DNA of 6,073 nt, taken from the NCBI GenBank assembly GCA_964369265.1, contig CAYJEV010000101.1, forward strand, positions 1 to 6,073, in the 5' to 3' direction. The notes under the pieces were generated by a model that was not told the origin of the DNA, did not search any database, and worked only from the letters and a program-made list of their open reading frames with translations. Made by a program: the position numbers and the translations under genes. Positions within the stretch are counted from its first letter, which is position 1. Each line of letters begins with the position of its first letter. This document shows positions 1 to 5,213 of this stretch, in pieces. The DNA comes from DAMCAP01 sp964369265. GTDB lineage: Bacteria > Bacillota > Clostridia > Oscillospirales > Ruminococcaceae.

Positions 1-21
1 ATACATAAAAACATTATCTTT

Positions 22-57
22 GCTTCACTGATAATGGAATTGAAAAATTAGTGAAGC
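22..57. repeat. Inverted repeat (potential hairpin) upstream of the acyltransferase gene
   Basis: GCTTCACT at 22-29 is the exact reverse complement of AGTGAAGC at 50-57. As RNA the stem extends inwards through a G-U and two A-U pairs to about 11 bp, around a 14-base loop. It ends nine bases before the ribosome binding site of the next gene. No run of T follows, so it is not a standard intrinsic terminator. It could be an operator, an mRNA leader hairpin, or the end of an upstream transcript. The arms are seen directly; the role is unknown. Confidence 0.5.
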
Positions 58-75
58 GATTGAATGGAGAGCAAT

Positions 76-1344
76 ATGGAAATTAAAAAGCCATCTATAA
101 TCAAAAAGAAAAAGCTAAAAAAAACTAAGATAAAGCATTCCCCAAATAAATATATTTATGGAATGGGTAACTTTGTTGCAAACACATTAAAAAAAGATAA
201 TGTTACTGTTATAAAACACCCAGCCTTTAATGCTGGCAAGCCTTTTATTCTGCTTTTAAACCATTTATCACATAGGGATTTCATCTCTGCAATAGCGACT
301 GTTTATCCAGCGAGAATAAATTTTGTGGTTTCTTCTTATTATTTTGGCACTAAAGTTCGTGGGACTATACTAAAGCTAATGAATGCTATCCCTAAGCTTC
401 AGCTTCAATCTGACCCAACGGCAGCTAAAATGATGCTTACCATACTAAGAAACGGCGGAGCTGTTGGAATTTATCCAGAAGGGCAGGTTGCAATTGACGG
501 ACATACAAGAACGCTAATGACTAGCACACCAAAACTTTTAAAAATGGCAAAAGTCGATGTTTTTGCTGGCGTTGTTAGAGGGACATATCTTCGTTATCCT
601 AAATGGGGCAAGTACCCAAGAAAAGGCCCTATAGAGTTTGAACTAAAGCTAATTGCTGGAGCAAATGAGATTTCTTCGCTTAGTGACGAAGAGCTACATA
701 ACAGAATTGTAAACAACCTTGAGCATGACGATCATGAGTGGGCAGTTAAGCATAACCATATATACACAGGGAAAAACCTTGCTGAGGGTCTTGATGGTAT
801 TTTATATTACTGCCCATCTTGCCATAGCAATTATACACTAAAAGCAACTGGCGACAAGCTTTCTTGCAAAGAATGCCATAACACTGTTAGAATGGATGTA
901 TATGGCGGTCTTGTGCCTGACACAATAAAAGATATTGCTATACCAACTGTTAGGCAGTGGCGACAAAAGCAGATGTTAGCGATGGCAAAAGATGTGTTTG
1001 AAGATAAGAAGTTCCCTATAACAGAGGTTGCAATGAGCTTCTGCAAAGGCAATAAAGGGAAGTATGACCCTGCTGGGAAGGGTGTATTAACTTGTGATTA
1101 CAGCAATGTATATTATGAGGGCGAGATGTTCGGCGAGAAGGTTAAGCTTACTTTTGCTTGGAAAAACTTAACTGGATTTTCATACACACCAATGGCGGAA
1201 TTTGAAATTGCATCTAACCAAGAGATATATTCCTTCACTGTGCCGAGCGACCCTGTTAGGTGCATAGAATGGGTAGAGCTTGGAGATGTTATGATGGATA
1301 ATGCCGAGTTTAGAAGAGCTTTGGCGAATGAAGAAAAATTATAG
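76..1344 (+). CDS. Lysophospholipid acyltransferase (PlsC/LPLAT-like) with zinc ribbon
   Basis: Predicted acyltransferase that moves an acyl group onto a lysophospholipid or related glycerol-phosphate acceptor at the inner face of the membrane. The 422-residue protein has the family catalytic motif NHLSHRD at residues 62-68 (H63 and D68 of HX4D) and a second motif YPEGQ at 133-137, where many PlsC proteins have FPEGTRS. After the catalytic domain comes a four-cysteine zinc ribbon: CPSC at 246-249 and CKEC at 264-267. A further 150 residues or so match nothing I recognise. The first 20 residues are strongly basic and may help it bind anionic membrane; I see no clear transmembrane helix. The start at 76 is preferred because GGAG at 66-69 lies six bases upstream. 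An in-frame ATG at 64 (426 residues) has no such site. At about 420 residues it is much longer than typical PlsC (about 240). The acyltransferase fold is secure; the substrate is not known. Confidence 0.85.
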   Translation: MEIKKPSIIKKKKLKKTKIKHSPNKYIYGMGNFVANTLKKDNVTVIKHPAFNAGKPFILLLNHLSHRDFISAIATVYPARINFVVSSYYFGTKVRGTILKLMNAIPKLQLQSDPTAAKMMLTILRNGGAVGIYPEGQVAIDGHTRTLMTSTPKLLKMAKVDVFAGVVRGTYLRYPKWGKYPRKGPIEFELKLIAGANEISSLSDEELHNRIVNNLEHDDHEWAVKHNHIYTGKNLAEGLDGILYYCPSCHSNYTLKATGDKLSCKECHNTVRMDVYGGLVPDTIKDIAIPTVRQWRQKQMLAMAKDVFEDKKFPITEVAMSFCKGNKGKYDPAGKGVLTCDYSNVYYEGEMFGEKVKLTFAWKNLTGFSYTPMAEFEIASNQEIYSFTVPSDPVRCIEWVELGDVMMDNAEFRRALANEEKL

Positions 1345-1407
1345 CTTGTATACTATACATACCAAACAATAAGCTTAAATAAAAAATAACGAGTTAAATA
1401 AAAAGAG

Positions 1408-1447
1408 TAGAATGGCATTGCTGAGAAAGTTGGCGGTGTCATTTTAT
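1408..1447 (+). terminator. Possible weak terminator after the acyltransferase gene
   Basis: AATGGCA at 1411-1417 can pair with TGTCATT at 1438-1444, with one G-U pair. The stem can be extended outwards by a few A-U and G-U pairs and ends in TTTT followed by more A/T. This is the only terminator-like structure between the acyltransferase stop and the next promoter. It is GC-poor and its U-tract is short, so the call is weak. GCATTG at 1415-1420 could pair instead with CAATGC at 1455-1460, which overlaps the -35 box of the following promoter. Confidence 0.3.
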
Positions 1448-1450
1448 AAT

Positions 1451-1479
1451 TTGACAATGCAAAAAAATAATGGTAAAAT
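1451..1479 (+). promoter_or_regulatory. Sigma-A-type promoter of the small-protein/glycerate kinase operon
   Basis: A perfect -35 box TTGACA (1451-1456) and a -10 box TAAAAT (1474-1479) are separated by 17 bases. TGG directly before the -10 box gives an extended -10 element. Transcription would start near 1486, leaving a leader of about 30 bases that holds AGGAGGG (1505-1511) ahead of the first small gene. No other good promoter is visible before the terminator at 3405, so this probably drives all four genes. Confidence 0.85.
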
Positions 1480-1515
1480 TAATCAGTAAATAATTCAACA
1501 AAACAGGAGGGTGTT

Positions 1516-1746
1516 ATGGCAGATTACAAAGCTATGTATTATCATTTAGCTGGCAGAATGGCGACGTCTATTGAGGTGCTAGAAGCAACCACAGAAATTT
1601 TACAAGCAACAAGTGATTCGCTTGTTGCAACCAGCAATTCTCTTGCAGTTACTAGTAAATCATTAGCCGACCTAACTGAAAAGCTAAAAAATGCTCAGCT
1701 ACAAACCGAAGAGATGTTTATTAACTGCGAAGACGACAATGATTAA
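1516..1746 (+). CDS. Small heptad-repeat (coiled-coil) protein, copy 1, function unknown
   Basis: A 76-residue hydrophilic protein with no signal peptide or membrane segment. A head (YKAMYYHLAGRM, residues 4-15) is followed by six seven-residue units, each starting with Leu (L22, L29, L36, L43, L50, L57). Several have the form LxATSxS, with Leu at heptad position a and Thr, Leu or Ala at d. This suggests a helical rod or short coiled coil. The tail (AQLQTEEMFI, 60-69) ends in an acidic CEDDND. It resembles small uncharacterised Clostridia proteins with a YYxL head and an AQ..TEEM tail; that is recollection, not a search result. A strong AGGAGGG site sits four bases before the ATG. It is first in a likely operon with its paralogue, glycerate kinase and a DUF896 protein. 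The gene is well supported by the paralogue next door; the function cannot be stated. Confidence 0.85.
   Translation: MADYKAMYYHLAGRMATSIEVLEATTEILQATSDSLVATSNSLAVTSKSLADLTEKLKNAQLQTEEMFINCEDDND
1579..1683 (+). repeat. Degenerate 21-bp (7-residue) tandem repeat inside copy 1
   Basis: Five consecutive 21-base units (1579-1599, 1600-1620, 1621-1641, 1642-1662, 1663-1683) encode LEATTEI, LQATSDS, LVATSNS, LAVTSKS and LADLTEK. The periodicity is clear in the protein and partly eroded in the DNA, where GCAAC recurs in the first three units. The paralogue has four corresponding units from 1844, lacking the LAVTSKS equivalent. Confidence 0.8.
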
Positions 1747-1780
1747 AAACCATAAATAACTATAAAAACAGGAGGGCGTT

Positions 1781-1990
1781 ATGGCAGATTACAAATCTAT
1801 GTACTATCATCTGGCTGGCAGAATGGCGACATCAATTGAAGTGCTAGAAACAACTATAGATATATTAAAAGCAACAAGCAATACATTGGTTGCAACTTGC
1901 GATTCCCTTTCAGAGCTGACAGAAAAGCTAAAAAATGCTCAGCTACAAACCGAAGAGATGTTTATTAGTAGCGAAGACGATAAGGATTAA
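1781..1990 (+). CDS. Small heptad-repeat (coiled-coil) protein, copy 2, function unknown
   Basis: Paralogue of the preceding gene, 69 residues. The head (MADYKSMYYHLAGRMATSIE) and the tail (TEKLKNAQLQTEEMFI) are almost the same, while the middle is diverged and exactly one heptad shorter. Units begin at L22, L29, L36, L43 and L50. The single cysteine is in a repeat unit (C40), whereas copy 1 has its cysteine near the C-terminus (C71), so the cysteine is probably not a conserved functional residue. The acidic tail is SEDDKD. AGGAGGG lies four bases upstream of the ATG, as in copy 1. It starts 34 bases after the first copy and ends 36 bases before glycerate kinase. The two proteins could form homo- or hetero-oligomers through the heptads, but that is inference. 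Function unknown. Confidence 0.85.
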   Translation: MADYKSMYYHLAGRMATSIEVLETTIDILKATSNTLVATCDSLSELTEKLKNAQLQTEEMFISSEDDKD

Positions 1991-2013
1991 AAAAGCTTTT
2001 TGCTGATTACTAT

Positions 2014-2019
2014 AGGAGG
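2014..2019 (+). promoter_or_regulatory. Ribosome binding site that fixes a TTG start for glycerate kinase
   Basis: AGGAGG at 2014-2019 nearly abuts the in-frame ATG at 2021, too close for initiation there. It lies seven bases before the TTG at 2027, which is ideal spacing. Starting at 2027 gives the family N-terminus MKIVICPDSFKG. Confidence 0.8.
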
Positions 2020-2026
2020 GATGAAC

Positions 2027-3172
2027 TTGAAAATTGTTATATGTCCTGATTCATTTAAAGGCTCTTTAACAGCGACAGAAGCTGCTTGTTGTATTGAGAA
2101 GGCTGTGCTTGAGGTGTTTCCTGATGCTAATACAACCTCCTTTCCTATGGCTGATGGGGGAGAGGGAACAGTTGAGGCGATAATTTCTGGTCGAGAGGCT
2201 GTTTATTACTCAGCAGAAGTGACTGCACCTTATGGCGAAAAAATAGCGGTTAGCTATCCAATTATAGACAACACAGCCATACTAGAAATGGCTGCTGCCT
2301 CAGGGCTTACCTTATCCGACAGGCGAGATGTTCTAAACGCCTCATCTATTGGGCTTGGAGAGCTTATTGTTAGCGCTGTAAATAATGGCGCTGAAAGCAT
2401 AGTGCTAGGAATTGGCGGCTCTGCAACTAACGATTGCGGCTTTGGCATGCTAGAAGGCATTGGAGCTAAGTTTTATGACATTGAGGGGAATATTGTTTCA
2501 AGCTGCGCTGGTAATTTAGCGAAGGTGTGTAAGGTTAGTTTAGATGACATTGATAGCAAGCTGCTTAACATACCAATTGGAGTCATCTGCGATGTAACCA
2601 ATCCTCTGCTTGGCGAGAATGGCGCAACAGCTATCTATGGCAAACAAAAAGGCGTTACAGCCGATATGTTTAGCTCTCTTGAGGCTGATATGGCTTGTTT
2701 TGCAAAAGTTCTATCAGAAAGCACTGGCAAAGACACCTCAAATCTTGAGGGAGCTGGAGCAGCTGGAGGAGTGGGCTTTGCTTTAACAGCAGCTCTAAAC
2801 GCTAAGCTTTCAAAAGGCATTGATCTTGTTATGAGCGAGATAGACTTTAAAGGCAGAATTGAGGGCGCTGATCTTGTTATAACTGGCGAGGGAAGGCTGG
2901 ATAGGCAGTCTGTTGAGTTTGGCAAGCTGTCTGTTGGTATAACAAAGTTTGCAAACAACATGGGCATACCTGTTGTTATCGTTGCAGGGGGAATTGATGA
3001 TGGCGCTGAAGCAATATTAAATAATGATCATTACTGCACATTCATAACTGCTGTTAGCAGAATAACTGACCTTGAAACTGCTAATAATAATGCAAAGGAA
3101 TGGGTGTATTCAGCGGCGCTTAGGGCAATGAAATTGATTAAAATTAGCATGGAAATAAATAGCAAAAACTAA
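2027..3172 (+). CDS. glxK: Glycerate kinase (class I, GlxK/GarK type)
   Basis: Phosphorylates D-glycerate with ATP in the cytoplasm. Characterised members of this family make 2-phosphoglycerate, feeding lower glycolysis from serine, glyoxylate or sugar-acid breakdown. With the TTG start the protein is 381 residues, the family's usual length. Visible family motifs: PDSFKGSL (7-14), MADGGEGT (41-48), GIGGSATNDCGFGM (128-141), CDVTNPL (188-194), YGKQKG (204-209), GAGAAGGVGF (242-251), ITGEGRLDRQS (285-295) and PVVIVAGGID (315-324). All are intact and in order, so the enzyme is expected to be active. A longer reading from a TTG at 2000 (390 residues) would start upstream of the ribosome binding site and is rejected. 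The gene ends with tandem stops, TAA then TAG. It follows the two small repeat proteins and lies 19 bases before the DUF896 gene, almost certainly in one operon. No glyoxylate or tartronate enzymes are in the window, so the source of glycerate is unknown. Confidence 0.95.
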   Translation: MKIVICPDSFKGSLTATEAACCIEKAVLEVFPDANTTSFPMADGGEGTVEAIISGREAVYYSAEVTAPYGEKIAVSYPIIDNTAILEMAAASGLTLSDRRDVLNASSIGLGELIVSAVNNGAESIVLGIGGSATNDCGFGMLEGIGAKFYDIEGNIVSSCAGNLAKVCKVSLDDIDSKLLNIPIGVICDVTNPLLGENGATAIYGKQKGVTADMFSSLEADMACFAKVLSESTGKDTSNLEGAGAAGGVGFALTAALNAKLSKGIDLVMSEIDFKGRIEGADLVITGEGRLDRQSVEFGKLSVGITKFANNMGIPVVIVAGGIDDGAEAILNNDHYCTFITAVSRITDLETANNNAKEWVYSAALRAMKLIKISMEINSKN

Positions 3173-3191
3173 TAGTAAAAGGAAGAAGAAG

Positions 3192-3401
3192 ATGACTGAT
3201 ATTAAACTTGCAAGAATAAATGAGCTTGCTAAAATCTCAAAAGAAAGAGATTTAACAGCAGAAGAACTAGCCGAAAGAGATGCTTTAAGAAAAGAGTATA
3301 TTAAAGGATTTAGGCAGGGGCTTGAAAACACTCTAAGCAATACATATATTATGGATGCTCAGGGAAATAAAGTTAAGGTTACTAAAAAAGAAGACAAATA
3401 G
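3192..3401 (+). CDS. DUF896 family protein (YnzC-like)
   Basis: A 69-residue cytosolic protein of the DUF896 family, widespread in Bacillota. The family core is clear: ARINELA at residues 7-13, LTAEELAERDALRKEYIKGF at 21-40, and NTLSNTYIMDAQGN at 46-59, followed by a basic tail. Its B. subtilis relative YnzC is a small helical-hairpin protein whose gene lies in a LexA-regulated operon with yneA. The molecular role is unclear, and the context here (glycerate kinase operon) does not suggest an SOS link. AGGA at 3180-3183 gives a good ribosome site eight bases before the ATG. It is the last gene of the unit; the terminator begins four bases after its stop. Confidence 0.92.
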   Translation: MTDIKLARINELAKISKERDLTAEELAERDALRKEYIKGFRQGLENTLSNTYIMDAQGNKVKVTKKEDK

Positions 3402-3404
3402 CAA

Positions 3405-3439
3405 GAGGGCAACGATTTTTATTCGTTGCCCTTGTTTTG
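3405..3439 (+). terminator. Rho-independent terminator after the DUF896 gene
   Basis: GGGCAACGA at 3407-3415 pairs perfectly with TCGTTGCCC at 3423-3431 around a seven-base loop. One A-U and one G-U pair extend the base of the stem. TTGTTTTG follows from 3432. This closes the plus-strand operon. It lies between convergent genes and may also stop minus-strand transcription from the transporter, but the minus-strand side has only a poor T-tract (CTTGCTATTT). Confidence 0.92.
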
Positions 3440-3499
3440 TATTTAAATTCAAGCCATTAGAACAGAAAGCGACATATTATCTCTTTCATTAAATAATCA

Positions 3500-4855
3500 T
3501 TAGCTCAAAGATACGCCTAGTATTAGTGTGTAGAATAATATTATTGTAAGCACTAGAGGGCAGATATACTTAATTGAAAAAGCCCAAACGTTCTTTAGTG
3601 CAAATTTGAAGCTGCCATTTTGCTCAACTTCGAGTATAGCATTTTGTGGCTTCCACACAAAGCCAACAAAAACAGAGGTTAGTAACGCTCCTAAAGGCAG
3701 AGCAAGGTTGTCTGTGAAGAACTCCATGAAGTTGCCAAGGGACATATAGCCAGCCTCATTAAACCAAGGAACATTTAATGTCATTGCGCCTTGTGATAAG
3801 GAATACCCCATACCAACAACAAAAGCAGCGCCTGAAATCAGAACTGTTGCCTTAAAACGAGATAAATTAAACTCCTCAGAAGCATAAGCAACAGCTCCCT
3901 CAATGATAGAAATAGCGCTTGTGAATGCTGCAAAGAAAAGAAGCACAAAGAATAATAAAGCGAACACAAAGCCAAAGGACATCTTTTCAAAAACAGCTGG
4001 CAAAGCTATAAATGCAAATCCAGCGCCCATGCCCATATCTGTACCAGTTGCAGCAACTGCTGGTATAATTGCAAAGGCAGCGAGTAAAGCAACTAATGTG
4101 TCAATTATACAAATAGAAGTTGTGCTTTTAACAAGGTTTTCGCTTTTGGAAACATAAGAGCCGTATGTAATCATAATGCTCATACCAAGAGATAGGGAGA
4201 AGAATGCCTGACCCATCGCAACAGCGACAGATTGCATTGTTATTGTTGAAAAATCAACATTAAGCATTAAGCTAATGCCTTCGCTAGCTCCCTCAAGAGT
4301 TAAAGAGCGAACTGTTATTACAGCTAATATTAATAGCAGAATTGGCATCAAAAATTTGGAAACTTTCTCAATACCGCTAGAAACTCCCCTTATAATAACT
4401 AGCACACACAACACCAAAAATGCTAGCTGCCATATAATAGGCTCGCCGGCAGAGGTTATAAGCCCTAAGAAATATGATTCATATCCCCCTTGAAATGCTC
4501 CCCCTAGCAGATATTCAAATATGTACTTCATTACCCATCCGCCAACCACACAATAGTAAGAGGCGATTATAAAGGCTGTCAAAACTCCAAGCCTTCCAAT
4601 AAAGGCAAATCTACCATCGATCGCCTTAAAAGCACCAACAATATTTTTGTTTGTTGCCCTACCAATCGAAAGCTCTGCAATCATAACAGAAAAACCTACA
4701 ACTGCAATTATTAGAAGATAGATTAGAATGAATGCTCCCCCTCCGTTTTCAGCAACTTTTCCTGGGAATTTCCAAATGTTGCCTAAGCCTACAGCTGAGC
4801 CTGCTGCTGCCAAGATAAATCCTATGTTGCTTGACCATTGACCTCTTTTACTCAT
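3500..4855 (-). CDS. Neurotransmitter:sodium symporter (NSS) family amino acid transporter
   Basis: Integral membrane carrier of the LeuT-fold NSS/SNF family, importing an amino acid or related amine with Na+. The 451-residue protein opens with RGQWSSNIGFILAAAGSAVG (4-23) and the helix-1 signature GNIWKFP (25-31). MGQAFFSLSLG (214-224) is the helix-6 unwound region, and FTSAISIIEG (311-320) is the helix-8 Na2-site region (T312, S313). I count about 11 membrane helices: roughly 10-30, 40-62, 86-112, 140-156, 166-182, 208-233, 246-268, 292-318, 335-350, 380-400 and 424-447. The 11-helix form and the length match characterised bacterial members such as MhsT and Tyt1; LeuT has 12. Asp252 at the start of helix 7 may be the acidic residue that makes bacterial members chloride-independent (inferred alignment). 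GGAGGT (minus strand, 4861-4866) lies five bases before the ATG. It is divergent from an HxlR regulator and an amino acid racemase, which supports an amino acid substrate; the exact one cannot be read. Confidence 0.93.
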   Translation of the reverse strand: MSKRGQWSSNIGFILAAAGSAVGLGNIWKFPGKVAENGGGAFILIYLLIIAVVGFSVMIAELSIGRATNKNIVGAFKAIDGRFAFIGRLGVLTAFIIASYYCVVGGWVMKYIFEYLLGGAFQGGYESYFLGLITSAGEPIIWQLAFLVLCVLVIIRGVSSGIEKVSKFLMPILLLILAVITVRSLTLEGASEGISLMLNVDFSTITMQSVAVAMGQAFFSLSLGMSIMITYGSYVSKSENLVKSTTSICIIDTLVALLAAFAIIPAVAATGTDMGMGAGFAFIALPAVFEKMSFGFVFALLFFVLLFFAAFTSAISIIEGAVAYASEEFNLSRFKATVLISGAAFVVGMGYSLSQGAMTLNVPWFNEAGYMSLGNFMEFFTDNLALPLGALLTSVFVGFVWKPQNAILEVEQNGSFKFALKNVWAFSIKYICPLVLTIILFYTLILGVSLS

Positions 4856-4928
4856 AAAAAACCTCCTATAATCATATTTTGTTTAAGGTATAACTATGAA
4901 ATATATTGGATAAATAAAGATATATAAC

Positions 4929-4946
4929 CAGTTTATACCAAAACTG
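4929..4946. promoter_or_regulatory. Candidate operator dyad over the transporter start site
   Basis: A perfect inverted repeat, CAGTTT-N6-AAACTG. With the minus-strand start predicted near 4948, it covers about +3 to +20 of the transporter transcript, a standard position for repression. Its core, read on the minus strand as AGTTTTGGTATAA (4933-4945), recurs exactly in the regulator promoter at 5174-5186. It could also form a small 6-bp RNA hairpin at the 5' end of the mRNA. Binding by the adjacent HxlR protein is inferred. Confidence 0.6.
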
Positions 4947-4954
4947 TTATAATA

Positions 4955-4983
4955 ATTATACAAGAGAATTATTATTGTGTCAA
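4955..4983 (-). promoter_or_regulatory. Consensus sigma-A promoter of the NSS transporter gene
   Basis: On the minus strand, TTGACA (4983-4978) and TATAAT (4960-4955) are both perfect consensus and separated by exactly 17 bases. The predicted start is near 4948. So strong a basal promoter with a dyad directly downstream suggests control by a repressor. Confidence 0.9.
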
Positions 4984-5006
4984 GTGGTTTTTAGTGATAA
5001 TAAACA

Positions 5007-5023
5007 TTTCGACAGCTTCGAAA
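5007..5023. promoter_or_regulatory. Second dyad in the divergent region
   Basis: TTTCGA (5007-5012) and TCGAAA (5018-5023) form a perfect 6-bp inverted repeat with a five-base spacer. It lies about 60-75 bases upstream of the predicted transporter start and more than 170 bases upstream of the regulator start. Its sequence is unrelated to the first dyad, so a different protein may bind it. It could also be chance in AT-rich DNA. Confidence 0.35.
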
Positions 5024-5158
5024 AGTGGTATTTTTAGCTAAGTAAACAATAAATAATCAAACGTGCATTTATAACTGTATTTTGAACTATATTGATAGCA
5101 AAGTTTAATTTTAGTGTTTAGACTAGAAGCAGCTTGATTTTATCGCTTACAGACATTA

Positions 5159-5187
5159 TTTACAAACAAACAAAGTTTTGGTATAAT
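5159..5187 (+). promoter_or_regulatory. Extended -10 promoter of the HxlR/racemase operon
   Basis: TTTACA (5159-5164, one mismatch to consensus) and a perfect TATAAT (5182-5187) are separated by 17 bases. TGG precedes the -10 box as an extended -10 element. Transcription would start near 5194, giving a leader of about 20 bases. Confidence 0.85.
5174..5186 (+). promoter_or_regulatory. Candidate operator half-site overlapping the regulator -10 box
   Basis: AGTTTTGGTATAA is identical to the minus-strand core of the 18-bp dyad at 4929-4946. Here it runs through the spacer into the -10 box, so a protein bound to it would block RNA polymerase. The second half of the dyad is degenerate at this copy. 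Part of the match (TATAA) is explained by the -10 consensus; the AGTTTTGG part is not. Autoregulation is inferred. Confidence 0.5.
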
Positions 5188-5213
5188 AAGTGTATTAAAC
5201 ATAAGGGGTGTGT

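Larger units (their letters stand above)
1500..1990 (+). repeat. Tandem gene duplication (two direct copies)
   Basis: Copy 1 (1500-1746) and copy 2 (1765-1990) are direct repeats that include the ribosome binding site: AAAACAGGAGGG is shared at 1500-1511 and 1765-1776. The 3' coding part is identical over 46 bases (1678-1723 and 1922-1967). The 5' part has scattered, partly synonymous differences, and the middle is more divergent. Copy 2 lacks one 21-base unit. This is a local gene duplication, not a mobile element: no transposase or terminal inverted repeats are seen. Confidence 0.9.
4856..5213. other. Divergent control region between transporter and regulator genes
   Basis: This 358-base stretch holds no credible gene. 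It contains divergent promoters for the transporter (minus) and the regulator (plus), an 18-bp dyad over the transporter start site, a second 17-bp dyad at 5007-5023, and a 13-base sequence shared in opposite orientation between the two promoters. The transporter leader is about 93 bases (4856-4948); I recognise no riboswitch or T-box in it. From about 5024 to 5158 I see only AT-rich sequence without clear structure. Confidence 0.7.

Noticed and set aside
1..51. Open frame ending at TAG 49-51, as the tail of an upstream gene or a leader peptide from ATG 34
   Set aside because: Only 16 codons are visible, with no recognisable sequence, and it overlaps the inverted repeat; it cannot be told from noise.
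831..1052. Minus-strand reading frame of 73 codons inside the acyltransferase gene
   Set aside because: It lies wholly opposite a well-supported coding region, has no ribosome site worth noting, and shows no recognisable family.
1347..1359. Palindrome TGTATA-C-TATACA just after the acyltransferase stop
   Set aside because: With a one-base centre it cannot form a normal hairpin, and AT-only palindromes are expected by chance here; no link to a promoter is visible.
1500..1990. The duplicated repeats considered as a CRISPR array or mobile element
   Set aside because: The repeats are coding, in frame and unequal in divergence; there are no uniform repeats with spacers, no terminal repeats and no transposase.
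1990..2001. Palindrome AAAAAGCTTTTT between copy 2 and glycerate kinase, considered as a terminator
   Set aside because: It has no loop, only one G and one C per strand, and lies within a tightly spaced operon.
2254..2967. Two minus-strand frames (2254-2460 and 2635-2967) inside the glycerate kinase gene
   Set aside because: They are antisense to conserved kinase motifs, and their Ser/Pro-rich composition is typical of shadow frames.
3110..3340. Minus-strand frame of 76 codons with a hydrophobic stretch, across the glxK/DUF896 junction
   Set aside because: It is antisense to two supported genes; the hydrophobic run is simply the complement of the Lys/Glu-rich DUF896 codons.
3903..4493. Plus-strand frames (3903-4157 and 4275-4493) inside the transporter gene
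   Set aside because: They are opposite conserved membrane helices of the NSS protein and have no family features.
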